Positions 53,301 to 61,504 of a stretch of DNA of 64,000 nt are shown here, one piece after another. This DNA is from DATAPE01 sp034667525. Its GTDB lineage: Bacteria > Actinomycetota > CADDZG01 > WHSQ01. The stretch is taken from assembly GCA_034667525.1 (NCBI GenBank), contig JAXDJO010000003.1, positions 1 to 64,000 on the forward strand, written 5' to 3'. Each line of letters opens with the position of its first letter. The first letter of the stretch is position 1. The position numbers and the translations under genes were made by a program. The notes beneath the pieces are model-generated. The model had not been told where the DNA came from. It worked only from the letters and a program-made list of their open reading frames with translations, and did not search any database.

Positions 53301-54644
53301 CTACGAGGGAGTGGGGGCTCCGAGCTGGGCGCGCACGATGTCCGCGAGAGATTCGGCGGAAGCACGGGCCAGAGCCTCATCTTGGGCTTCGACCATCACG
53401 CGGATCAGGGGTTCGGTCCCTGACGCGCGCAGCAGTACACGGCCGCGCTGGCCGAGCCGTTCTTCAAGGCTGGTGACGTGCTCCCATAAAGGCTCGGCCG
53501 AGCCGAGTGCCTCCTTGGACGTCACCCGCACATTGATCAGTACCTGAGGGAACGGCTCGAACAGATGAACGAGTTGAGACACAGGTTCATCTGACGCCGC
53601 GGCGAAGGATGCGAGCTGCAATCCGGCCAGGATGCCGTCGCCGGTCCTCGCATGCGCTCCGAAGATGATGTGTCCAGATTGCTCGCCCCCCAGAACCGAG
53701 CCGGCATCCAGCATCGCCTCACTGACGAATCTGTCGCCGACGGGAACGGTCAGCACCTCGATGGCGTGCTCTGCGAGAGCGTGTTGCAGGCCCAGGTTTG
53801 CCATCACCGTGGTCACCACCACGTTGCGATTCAGCTCTCCCGCCTCGGCCATCCGCACGGCGGTGATAGCCAGCATCGCGTCGCCGTCGATCACCATGCC
53901 TCGCTCGTCGACGGCGAGCATCCTGTCCGCGTCGCCATCCAGGGCGATGCCGAGATCGGCCTCCTCATCGAGGACACGGCGCGAGAGCGGGCCGAGAGAG
54001 GTGGATCCGCAATCCACGTTTATCCGGCTCCCGTCCGGTTCGGCATTCATGGCTACCACCGCGGCGCCGGCGCGTGCAAAGGCACGGGGGCCCACCTCCC
54101 AGGCGGCGCCGTAAGCGCAGTCGAGGACCACGCGCAAGCCTTGCAGAGGCCCCCGCAATGTGGACACGAGGTGATCGACGTAGCGATCGGCCGCATCCGA
54201 GATCGCCTGGACTCCCCCCACGCCGGTTCCGACGGGGAGTTCCTCGTTTGACGGAGACTCCATCGCGCTCTCGATGGCGGCCTCGATCTCGGAAGAGACC
54301 TTCGCTCCCTCCGTCGAGAAGAATTTGATCCCGTTGTCGTCCACCGGATTGTGGGACGCGGACACCATCCCACCGGCGCTGGCGGCCACATCAACAGTCA
54401 GGAAACTGACGGCGGGCGTCGGCAGCACCCCCGCAAGCGCCACGTCCAGGCCCGCCGAGCACAACCCTGCCGCAAGCGCCGCCTCAAGCATCGGTCCGGA
54501 GATCCGGGTGTCGCGCCCCAACACGACAGGGCCCGGTCCCGCCAGCACGGAGCCTGCTGCGCGCCCCAGAGTCAGCGCGAGATCGGGAGTCAGGTCGCGG
54601 TTGGCGATCCCCCTCACTCCGTCGGTGCCGAAAAGACGAGTCAC
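53301..54644 (-). CDS. glmM: Phosphoglucosamine mutase
   Basis: This 447-residue enzyme turns glucosamine-6-phosphate into glucosamine-1-phosphate, using the GlmS product. LFGTDGVRGIAN starts the protein, GGMVSASHNPVDDNGIKFF near 95 has the phosphoserine, DGDADRMLAVDE near 240 binds magnesium, and GEQSGHIIF and RASGTEPLIRVMVEA near the end are family motifs. GTG 54644 fits this length and has a GGGAAGATG site; the frame is open beyond it. Copies of its 3' end occur near 52.5 kb. It is divergent from the treT-like gene. Confidence 0.96.
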   Translation of the reverse strand: MTRLFGTDGVRGIANRDLTPDLALTLGRAAGSVLAGPGPVVLGRDTRISGPMLEAALAAGLCSAGLDVALAGVLPTPAVSFLTVDVAASAGGMVSASHNPVDDNGIKFFSTEGAKVSSEIEAAIESAMESPSNEELPVGTGVGGVQAISDAADRYVDHLVSTLRGPLQGLRVVLDCAYGAAWEVGPRAFARAGAAVVAMNAEPDGSRINVDCGSTSLGPLSRRVLDEEADLGIALDGDADRMLAVDERGMVIDGDAMLAITAVRMAEAGELNRNVVVTTVMANLGLQHALAEHAIEVLTVPVGDRFVSEAMLDAGSVLGGEQSGHIIFGAHARTGDGILAGLQLASFAAASDEPVSQLVHLFEPFPQVLINVRVTSKEALGSAEPLWEHVTSLEERLGQRGRVLLRASGTEPLIRVMVEAQDEALARASAESLADIVRAQLGAPTPS

Positions 54645-54698
54645 CGGATCATCTTCCCAAAGGCTGGAGCGGGCCGCTCGCACGCGGTAAAAAGACGC

Positions 54699-56138
54699 AT
54701 GCCACATCTGGAGAACGTCGACGTCAGGGCTCTGCCCCCCCAGCGTTTCAAAGAGGTCATCCCTGCCGATCGCTACGATCGATTCGCCGACGCGTTCGCC
54801 CACGCCCGGACCATGCTCGAGGGCCGGGTGGTGTGGAATGTCAACTCCACGGCCAAAGGCGGCGGGGTTGCGGAGATGCTGCAATCCCTGATCGCCTACG
54901 CCAAGGGCGCAGGCGTGGACGCCCGCTGGGTCGTGATCCGGGGGGACCCGGACTTTTTCGCCATCACGAAACGGATCCACAACCACCTTCATGGAGCGCC
55001 TGGTGATGGCGGTCAGCTCGGATCATCGGAACATTCCGCCTACGAGCGGACGCTCGAGGCGAACGGGAAGCGGCTCCTCGAGGACGTGAGTCCTGGGGAT
55101 GTCGTGCTGCTGCACGATCCTCAAACCGCCGGTCTCACCTCGATCTTGAAGAACGCAGGCGTCGTGGTCATCTGGCGTTGTCATGTCGGCCTCGACATGC
55201 CAAACGACCTCGCCAGGGGGGCATGGCAGTTTCTGACGCCGTACATCACGGAAGCCGACGCGTATGTCTTCTCGCGCGAGGCTTTTCAGTGGGAGGGATT
55301 GCAGGCCGACAAGATGCACATCATCCCTCCGAGCATCGACGCGTTCTCACCGAAGAACCAGGACATGACCGCGCCTACCGTCGACGCGATCCTCTCCGCC
55401 ACCGACCTCATCCAGTGGGACGGCTCGGCCCCCCCGAAGTTCCTACGCGTCGACGGCGCGGAGGACACCGTGACGCGAAAGACCCAGCTGTTCGATCTTC
55501 CGCCCCTGGCCGCCGGCTCCCGGATCGTCGTTCAGGTATCGCGGTGGGACCGCCTGAAGGACCCTCTTGGTGTGATGCGTGGCTTCGCGGAGCACGTGGT
55601 CCCACAGAGTGATGCTCATCTGATACTGGCAGGGCCCTCGGTCGAGGCAGTCGCCGATGATCCTGAAGGGGCAGAAGTACTGAACGAGACGCATGCCGCG
55701 TGGGAAGAGCTACCCGCCGCCAGCCGCGAGAAAGTCCACCTCGCATGTCTTCCGATGGAAGACGGAGCCGAGAACGCAGCGATCGTCAATGCATTGCAGC
55801 GCCGAGCCGAGATCGTCGTTCAGAAAAGCATCGCGGAAGGATTCGGGTTGACGGTGGCCGAGGCGATGTGGAAGGGGCGACCTGTGGTCGCCTCCCGCAT
55901 CGGGGGTATCCAGGATCAGATCGAGGACGGCACCACCGGATCGTTGATCGACGACCCCCACGATCTCGCCGGATACGGCGCGGCGGTTGTTCGTCTGCTC
56001 CAGGATCCCAAGGCGGCAGCGCGCATCGGCGATGCTGCTCAGGAGCGGGTTCGCGATGAGTTCCTGGGCCCGCGGCACCTCATGCAATACATACACCTCA
56101 TTCGGAAGCTTGTTGCCGGAGAAGTGCGGCAGCCTTAG
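54699..56138 (+). CDS. GT4-family glycosyltransferase, trehalose synthase (TreT)-like
   Basis: This 479-residue enzyme has VVWNVNSTAKGGGVAEML near residue 45, the TreT-type acceptor loop, and the GT-B donor half with VVQVSRWDRLKDPLGVM near 270 and QKSIAEGFGLTVAEAMWKGRP near 377, followed by SRIGGIQDQIEDG. It matches trehalose glycosyltransferring synthases, which join NDP-glucose and glucose. The ATG at 54699 is 54 nt from the divergent glmM start. Its last 41 nt overlap the DUF6457 gene on the other strand. Confidence 0.87.
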   Translation: MPHLENVDVRALPPQRFKEVIPADRYDRFADAFAHARTMLEGRVVWNVNSTAKGGGVAEMLQSLIAYAKGAGVDARWVVIRGDPDFFAITKRIHNHLHGAPGDGGQLGSSEHSAYERTLEANGKRLLEDVSPGDVVLLHDPQTAGLTSILKNAGVVVIWRCHVGLDMPNDLARGAWQFLTPYITEADAYVFSREAFQWEGLQADKMHIIPPSIDAFSPKNQDMTAPTVDAILSATDLIQWDGSAPPKFLRVDGAEDTVTRKTQLFDLPPLAAGSRIVVQVSRWDRLKDPLGVMRGFAEHVVPQSDAHLILAGPSVEAVADDPEGAEVLNETHAAWEELPAASREKVHLACLPMEDGAENAAIVNALQRRAEIVVQKSIAEGFGLTVAEAMWKGRPVVASRIGGIQDQIEDGTTGSLIDDPHDLAGYGAAVVRLLQDPKAAARIGDAAQERVRDEFLGPRHLMQYIHLIRKLVAGEVRQP

Positions 56139-56337
56139 CCATAGCTTCACCCACAGGCTCAGCAGCGCTGGAGCGTCCGGCGGCAAGGCCGACGAGGAAT
56201 GTGGTTACGGGTGCGGCGCGGCGCTCGACACCGTGCGCAGCGTCGCTCGCCAAGTCGAGAATGGCGTCGACATCCACATCATCCGCGATGCCCAACGCGA
56301 TGCAAAGCTCGTCAACCCACCGATCCAACAAGATCAC
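56098..56337 (-). CDS. DUF6457-domain small protein
   Basis: This 79-residue protein is one helical domain with WVDELCIALGI, DVDAILDLASDAAHGVERRAAP and TTFLVGLAAG, the DUF6457 pattern. Such proteins occur in actinobacteria, often beside molybdenum cofactor genes, as here beside mobA, which its start overlaps by 4 nt. The function is unknown. The 3' end overlaps the treT-like gene. Confidence 0.85.
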   Translation of the reverse strand: MILLDRWVDELCIALGIADDVDVDAILDLASDAAHGVERRAAPVTTFLVGLAAGRSSAAEPVGEAMAKAAALLRQQASE

Positions 56338-56897
56338 CTCCGAAACTCCGTGAGCTTTCGTACCTCATCCAAGTCCTCCCATGTGTCGCAGTCTCTGGCG
56401 GACGCACCCACTGCTAGCCGGGCCACTTGCAATCCCGCGATGAGGTCGCGGACCTTCGCGCCGCCGGTAGCCGGCAGACGCGCCAGCGCTGCCGCCAATG
56501 CTGCACGCCGATACACAGCAATGAGTGGTTGGACATGGCCCCCGGCGTCCACGGCCACGGCACCGTCCCCGGCTGTGGATCGGATCAAACGACTGACGTC
56601 CCCTGATGTGATCAGCGGATGATCCACCGCGAGCAACACCACGAGCTCAGAGCTCACAGCGCCCGATCCCGCGGCGACCGCAGCAACCGGCCCGCTTCGC
56701 GGAGGACTCTCTTGCACCCAGGTAACGGGGAGCGGAAGGTCCCTTCGGGGCCCCACTACGACGACCGTCTTTGCCGCCGCGACCGCAGAGACGGCGGCCT
56801 CCAGCAACGTGCGGCCGCCGACGGTTACGAGCGCCTTGTCGTGGCCCCCGAGGCGAGAGCTGCGGTCTCCCGCAAGAACGATGGCATCGAAGGTCAC
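56334..56897 (-). CDS. mobA: MobA-like molybdenum cofactor guanylyltransferase
   Basis: This 187-residue NTP transferase has a Rossmann-like fold with LAGDRSSRLGGHDKAL near residue 8. The family norm is LAGGxSxRMGxDKA, so Asp replaces the second Gly. A LLAVDHPLIT segment (normally CDxP) lies near 92 and HVQPLIAVYRR near 122. It would attach GMP to molybdopterin. The changed loop and AVDHP leave open a different nucleotide or substrate. The GTG start is 6 nt after TAGGGT. Confidence 0.8.
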   Translation of the reverse strand: MTFDAIVLAGDRSSRLGGHDKALVTVGGRTLLEAAVSAVAAAKTVVVVGPRRDLPLPVTWVQESPPRSGPVAAVAAGSGAVSSELVVLLAVDHPLITSGDVSRLIRSTAGDGAVAVDAGGHVQPLIAVYRRAALAAALARLPATGGAKVRDLIAGLQVARLAVGASARDCDTWEDLDEVRKLTEFRR

Positions 56898-56903
56898 GGA
56901 AAG

Positions 56904-56909
56904 ACCCTA
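56904..56909 (-). promoter_or_regulatory. -10 box of a probable leaderless mobA transcript
   Basis: TAGGGT on the minus strand lies 6 nt before the mobA GTG. Confidence 0.45.
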
Positions 56910-56922
56910 GTCGCCGGTCCCA

Positions 56923-56928
56923 TACGCT
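56923..56928 (+). promoter_or_regulatory. -10 box of a probable leaderless heme-operon transcript
   Basis: TACGCT lies 7 nt before the hemE ATG, with no Shine-Dalgarno. The divergent mobA -10 box is 14 nt away, so the two promoters share about 40 bp. Confidence 0.4.
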
Positions 56929-56935
56929 GTCGCGC

Positions 56936-57961
56936 ATGGCGAGCTCGGACGCATTCCTTCGCGCTTGCCGCGGCGAGGCCACCGAACGTGTGCCCGTCTG
57001 GTTCATGAGGCAAGCCGGACGGAGCCTGCCGGAGTATCGGAGCCTCCGGGAACGGTTCGGGATGCTGGAGATGTGCCGAACCCCGGAGCTCGCTGCCGAG
57101 GTCACGTTGCAGCCGGTGGCTCGTTTGGGCGTGGACGCTGCGATCCTCTTCAGCGACATCGTCGTTCCCCTGCAGGCGATGGGGGTGGAGGTCGAGATCC
57201 GCCCGGGGGTAGGTCCGGTCATCGCGGATCCCATTCGGCGCATCGAAGACGTCGATCGCCTGCTTCCGCTGGAGCCTCATACGGGCGTTCCCTACGTTCT
57301 GGAAACGATCGCGATACTCGTAGAGGAGCTCGAGGTGCCCTTGATCGGTTTCGCAGGAGCGCCCTTCACGCTGGCTTGCTATCTGATCGAAGGCGGTCCG
57401 TCCAAGACGCATGCTCGAACGAAAGCATTGATGTATTCGGAGCCCGACACGTGGAGCCGGTTGATGGACATCCTTGCCCGCGCGATCGGCGCGTACCTTC
57501 GGGCTCAGGTGGAGGCGGGGGCCGCAGCGGTGCAGCTGTTCGACAGCTGGGTAGGTTCGCTGAATGCGGAGGATTACCGCAACCACGTGATGCCTGCCTC
57601 GAGCAACATCCTTTCGGGACTGCGCGATCTTTCGGTTCCACGGATCCACTTCGGCGTCGGCACGAGTGACCTGCTCGTTCTCATGGCCGCGGCGGGGGCC
57701 GACGTGATCGGCGTCGATTGGAGACTCGGCCTTGATGAGGCTCGTTCCCGCGTGGGGGTTCCGGTCTCGGTGCAGGGAAATCTCGATCCGGCAGTCTGTC
57801 TCGCGCCCTGGGAGATCGTCCAGGAGAAGGCTCGCCTCGTGCTGGAGGCCGGTGGCGGTCGCGGGCATGTCTTCAACCTAGGTCACGGGGTACTTCCGGA
57901 AACAGACCCCGACGTGCTGACTCGACTGGTCGATCTCGTTCATGGATGGCAGCCGGGATGA
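56936..57961 (+). CDS. hemE: Uroporphyrinogen decarboxylase
   Basis: This 341-residue enzyme makes coproporphyrinogen III. PVWFMRQAGRSLPEYR near residue 19 is the arginine signature. AAILFSDIVVPLQAMG holds the catalytic aspartate near 70, and LIGFAGAPFTLACYLIEGG near 130 is the second signature. The ATG at 56936 starts at the family boundary; the frame stays open upstream inside the divergent mobA. The stop overlaps the cpfC start, beginning the heme operon. Confidence 0.95.
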   Translation: MASSDAFLRACRGEATERVPVWFMRQAGRSLPEYRSLRERFGMLEMCRTPELAAEVTLQPVARLGVDAAILFSDIVVPLQAMGVEVEIRPGVGPVIADPIRRIEDVDRLLPLEPHTGVPYVLETIAILVEELEVPLIGFAGAPFTLACYLIEGGPSKTHARTKALMYSEPDTWSRLMDILARAIGAYLRAQVEAGAAAVQLFDSWVGSLNAEDYRNHVMPASSNILSGLRDLSVPRIHFGVGTSDLLVLMAAAGADVIGVDWRLGLDEARSRVGVPVSVQGNLDPAVCLAPWEIVQEKARLVLEAGGGRGHVFNLGHGVLPETDPDVLTRLVDLVHGWQPG

Positions 57962-58866
57962 CCTGCCAAGCGGTGCTGGTGATGGCCTATGGAACCCCCC
58001 GCGATCTCTCCGAAGTCGAGGCCTACTACACCGACATCCGCCGCGGACGTCCTCCTACGCCGGAGCTACTCGAGGAGCTCACCTCCCGCTACCGGGCGAT
58101 CGGCGGAAGCTCACCGTTGCTCGAGATCACCGCCGCGCAGGCGGAGGGTGTCGAGAACCGTTTGGAGGGAGTTCGGAGCTACGTCGGTCAGAAACACGCG
58201 TCTCCCTTCGTCGCAGACGCGGTCCGCCAGATGCAGTCAGACGGTGTGGAGCGCGCGGTGGGGCTCGTGCTGGCCCCGCACTACTCGGCGATGAGCGTGG
58301 GCGACTACGAACAGCGGGCCCGCGCCGCGGCCGGCAAGTGCGGATGGCAGGGCACGCTCACGATGATCCCGAGTTGGCACCTCGAGCCCGGCTACATCAC
58401 GTTTCTGTGCGAGGTCCTCGAGGAGGCAAGAGCCGAACTGCCAGCGGATGCTCGGGAAGAGAGCCTCGTGTTGTTCACCGCCCACAGCCTGCCGCAGCGC
58501 ATCCTCGAGTCGGGAGATCCCTACCCTCACCAGCTCCGGGAAACTGCCGACGCGGTAGCGGCCCAGGCGGGCCTCAGCAGCTGGGACATAGCCTGGCAAA
58601 GCGCCGGACGGACCGCCGAGCCGTGGATAGGACCAGACATCCTCGAGGTGCTCCCCCGCCTGCGAGACGAAGGTGTGCCGGGGGTGATCATCTGCCCCTG
58701 CGGGTTCGTAGCCGACCATCTCGAGGTCCTCTTCGACGTGGACATCGAGGCGAGACAGCTCGCCGAGCGGCTGGGCCTGCCGTTTGCCAGAACCCGGTCG
58801 CCGAATGCCGACCTCAGCTTCCTCGACGCGCTGGCGGCAGTCGTTGCGCGTGCCCTGAGCCAGTGA
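57958..58866 (+). CDS. cpfC: Coproporphyrin III ferrochelatase
   Basis: This 302-residue class I ferrochelatase (HemH family) inserts iron into coproporphyrin in the Gram-positive heme route. VLVMAYGTPRDLSEVE starts it, and the FTAHSLPQRILESGDPY motif near 165 holds the catalytic histidine; CPCGFVADHLEVLFDVD near 240 is the late signature. The ATG at 57958 overlaps the hemE stop as ATGA and is preferred over ATG 57946. The coproporphyrin assignment rests on HemQ at the end of the operon. Confidence 0.92.
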   Translation: MTCQAVLVMAYGTPRDLSEVEAYYTDIRRGRPPTPELLEELTSRYRAIGGSSPLLEITAAQAEGVENRLEGVRSYVGQKHASPFVADAVRQMQSDGVERAVGLVLAPHYSAMSVGDYEQRARAAAGKCGWQGTLTMIPSWHLEPGYITFLCEVLEEARAELPADAREESLVLFTAHSLPQRILESGDPYPHQLRETADAVAAQAGLSSWDIAWQSAGRTAEPWIGPDILEVLPRLRDEGVPGVIICPCGFVADHLEVLFDVDIEARQLAERLGLPFARTRSPNADLSFLDALAAVVARALSQ

Positions 58867-60251
58867 GCTCGATAGTCGTGGTCGGCGGGGGCGTGACGGG
58901 ACTGGCAGCCGCGCACGCGTTGGGGCGGGGCGGGGGCATCGCGGTGACCCTGCTCGAACGAGACGATCGTGTCGGGGGCAAGGTGCTGACCGAGCACCGG
59001 GACGGAGTGACATTTGAAGCCGGTGCCGATGCGTTCGTTGCCCGCGAAGCAGCCATCCTGCAGCTGTGCGACGACCTTCGGCTTCGGAGCGACCTGATCG
59101 CTCCAGACATCTTCGGTGCACACATCTGGACCCGCGACGGGATGAAGCGACTTCCCTCCGACTGGGCTTTCGGCCTGCCTACGACCGTGAGCGGCCTCAT
59201 GGGCAACGACCTTGTCCCGTTGAGGGCCAGGCTTCGCGCGCTGGGGGATCTGGCGTTGCCCGGAAGGGTAGCGGGCGAGGACATCTCCGTTGGCGAGCTC
59301 GTGCGCCGTCGCTTCGGAGGGGAGTTACTCGAGCAGGTCGTGGATCCTCTGCTCGCAGGGAGCCGCGCCGGGACCGCCGACGACATCAGCCTCGCCGCCG
59401 CGATGCCCCCGTTGGACGCAGTAGCCCGCAGCTCCGCCAGCATCATGCGGGGCCTCGGCGCCGCCCGGCGGGAGGGAAAGCTGTCGCAGGGCCCGCCGCC
59501 CTTCCTGGGGCTGCCTGGCGGCATGCAGGATTTTGTCGATCGCCTGACCGAGTCGCTCCAACCCGCCACCGTCCGGACGGGCACCGAGGCCCGCCACATC
59601 AACCCCTCGGGCACGGGATACGAGATCGAGCTTGGCAACGGCGAAATGGTCCCTGCCGACGCCGTGATCGTTGCCACTCCTTCCTTCGTCGCAGCCGAGT
59701 TACTCGAGGCTCATAATCCGGAGGCCGCGCGTCACCTCTATCGCATCCAGTACGCGTCGGCGGCCGTCGCGATTCTCGTCTACGACGGGGGCAGCGAGTC
59801 CCTCCCCGCTTCCGGCAGCGGCTTCCTCGTCTCCAGCCGGGATCATCGCGTGCTGTCCGCGTGCACCTGGTATTCGAAGAAATGGGCCGGGACCGCGCCT
59901 GGCGATGGCCGGCTCGTATTGAGATGTTTCGTCGGGCGCGCCGGTCGGGAAGCTTCGCTCGCGCTGGATGACGAGGACCTCGTCGGTCTCATGGACGCGG
60001 AGGTGCGAGAAGCTATCGGGCTCGAGGCTCCACTCGTAACGTGGAAGGTGTTCAGGTGGGATCGGGGGCTGCCCCACTACCGGGTCGGCCATCTCCGATT
60101 GCTGGAACAGGTGGACACTGCGATGGCATCCCAGCCTGGGATCGCGCTTGCCGGTGCCGCCTATCGCGGCAGCGGGCTTCCAGATTGCGTGCGCCAAGGC
60201 GAGGAGGCGGCGGTGCGTGCCATCAACTTCGTAAGCTCCTCGCCGCGATAA
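58863..60251 (+). CDS. cgoX: Coproporphyrinogen III oxidase (HemY/CgoX, FAD type)
   Basis: This 462-residue FAD oxidase forms coproporphyrin III. VVVGGGVTGLAAAHAL at residue 5 binds FAD, ERDDRVGGKVLTEHRDGVTFEAGADAF follows (core DRVGGKVLTEHRDGVTFE), and LPGGMQDFVDRL near 218 and GIALAGAAYRGSGLPDC near the end are HemY marks. GTG 58863 overlaps the cpfC stop as GTGA; frames running upstream in the same phase are shadows of cpfC. Confidence 0.93.
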   Translation: MSSIVVVGGGVTGLAAAHALGRGGGIAVTLLERDDRVGGKVLTEHRDGVTFEAGADAFVAREAAILQLCDDLRLRSDLIAPDIFGAHIWTRDGMKRLPSDWAFGLPTTVSGLMGNDLVPLRARLRALGDLALPGRVAGEDISVGELVRRRFGGELLEQVVDPLLAGSRAGTADDISLAAAMPPLDAVARSSASIMRGLGAARREGKLSQGPPPFLGLPGGMQDFVDRLTESLQPATVRTGTEARHINPSGTGYEIELGNGEMVPADAVIVATPSFVAAELLEAHNPEAARHLYRIQYASAAVAILVYDGGSESLPASGSGFLVSSRDHRVLSACTWYSKKWAGTAPGDGRLVLRCFVGRAGREASLALDDEDLVGLMDAEVREAIGLEAPLVTWKVFRWDRGLPHYRVGHLRLLEQVDTAMASQPGIALAGAAYRGSGLPDCVRQGEEAAVRAINFVSSSPR

Positions 60252-60252
60252 T
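60247..60252 (+). promoter_or_regulatory. -10 box of a possible internal leaderless hemQ transcript
   Basis: GATAAT lies 8 nt before the hemQ ATG with no Shine-Dalgarno, inside the end of cgoX. HemQ could be made from its own transcript as well as from the operon. Confidence 0.4.
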
Positions 60253-60260
60253 CTGGCGCC

Positions 60261-60929
60261 ATGTCAACGGAGTTCGTGGTGGCCGGTTACCCCGTCTACC
60301 GTGCGATCCCGCAGCGGCTCTCAGAGTCCGACCGCGAGGTGGCGGTCAAGGAAGCCGATTCGTTGTTCGATGCCTGGAGCGACCGGGTTCAGGTGCGGGG
60401 AATCTATTCGACCGCCGGTTTCAGCGCGCGGGAAGACCTTGCGTTCTGGTGGGTGGCCGACTCAGTTGACGACATCCAGGATCTAGCGGTCGCGTTCCGG
60501 CGCACCGAGCTCGGGCGCTCTTTGGAGCAAACCCAGGCATTCCTCGGGATCGTTCGTCCGGCAGAGTTCGCAAAGGATCATCTGCCGGCCTTCGTCAAGG
60601 GAGAACCCCCGAAGAAGTACTTCACCGTCTATCCGTACGTGCGAACCCCGGATTGGTATCTCCTGGAGGCGGAGCAACGCGGCGACTTGTTGCGGGTTCA
60701 CGGAGGGGCCGGGCGCGAGTACCCGGACGTTCTAGCCAACACCACGAGCGCCTTCGGCCTGGGCGACTACGAATGGATCCTCGCCTTCGAGGCCGACTCG
60801 ATCGATCGGATCGTCGATCTGATGCGGCGGCTGCGGGCGACCGAAGCACGCCGCTACACCAAATTGGAGGTCCCGTTCGTCACCGGCATCCGCAAGGATC
60901 TCGCCGAGGCTGTCGCAGACCTTCCTTAG
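60261..60929 (+). CDS. hemQ: Coproheme decarboxylase (HemQ/ChdC)
   Basis: This 222-residue member of the chlorite dismutase family turns coproheme into heme b. RGIYSTAGFSAREDLAFWWV near 46, KYFTVYPYVRTPDWYLL near 118 and LGDYEWILAFEADSIDRIVDLMRRLR near 170 (core GDYEWILAFEADSIDRI) are HemQ marks. Its presence shows that heme is made by the coproporphyrin-dependent route. It follows cgoX after 9 nt, and its stop overlaps the stop of the convergent DsbA-like gene. Confidence 0.94.
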   Translation: MSTEFVVAGYPVYRAIPQRLSESDREVAVKEADSLFDAWSDRVQVRGIYSTAGFSAREDLAFWWVADSVDDIQDLAVAFRRTELGRSLEQTQAFLGIVRPAEFAKDHLPAFVKGEPPKKYFTVYPYVRTPDWYLLEAEQRGDLLRVHGGAGREYPDVLANTTSAFGLGDYEWILAFEADSIDRIVDLMRRLRATEARRYTKLEVPFVTGIRKDLAEAVADLP

Positions 60930-61504
60930 TCGCGCTCTCTCTTCAACTCGTAAAAGCCGGCTTTGTCGATCAGCCAATGCACGTGGGTCCACAATTCGGC
61001 AGCATCGACGGCCCCCTCGTCGTCTATCACCGGTCCGAAGATCCCCTTGCCCGACTCGAGCACGATCGTCGGTACGCCGAACGCTCCTACCTGTTCGACG
61101 GCGGTGCGATGGTCGCGCAGGACATCTTCCTTGGTCTTGGCATCGGCGAGTGCCCGGTCCACGAGGTCATCTCCCAAGCCGGACTCCTTGACGACCTCGC
61201 GCAACAGCGCGTTCGTTAGCCGCCGCGGGACCTCGTGCGTCCGCTCGCCGATCGTCTTGTAGAGGTCGTCGGATCTTTGGTTTCCTGTCGTTTCTTTCAC
61301 CAGGGCCAGCGTTCGGAGAGCAGCTGCGCCGGGGTCTTCGACATCGTCCAGTGCGTCCTCTGTCTTGTCGTTGATGACACTCAGGCTGAAGAAGCGCCAG
61401 TCCACCAAGACGATCTCTGCCTCCTCCAACTGGCGCACCCATTTCGATGTGCGCCATGCCCAGGGGCAGCGCGGGTCGTAGAAGAACCCGATGGGCTCAC
61501 TCAT
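60926..61504 (-). CDS. DsbA-like thioredoxin-fold protein
   Basis: This 192-residue protein has GFFYDPRCPWAWRTSKWV at the start, where the CxxC of disulfide oxidoreductases is CPWA with a single cysteine, as in the FrnE/HCCA-isomerase side of the family, and a cis-proline GVPTIVL near 143. No signal peptide is seen, so it is cytosolic and perhaps glutathione- or mycothiol-dependent. It overlaps the zwf stop by 8 nt. Confidence 0.85.
   Translation of the reverse strand: MSEPIGFFYDPRCPWAWRTSKWVRQLEEAEIVLVDWRFFSLSVINDKTEDALDDVEDPGAAALRTLALVKETTGNQRSDDLYKTIGERTHEVPRRLTNALLREVVKESGLGDDLVDRALADAKTKEDVLRDHRTAVEQVGAFGVPTIVLESGKGIFGPVIDDEGAVDAAELWTHVHWLIDKAGFYELKRERD

Noticed and set aside
54351..54698. 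N-terminal extension of the treT-like gene
   Set aside because: It overlaps the coding strand of glmM and is low-complexity Arg/His-rich shadow sequence.
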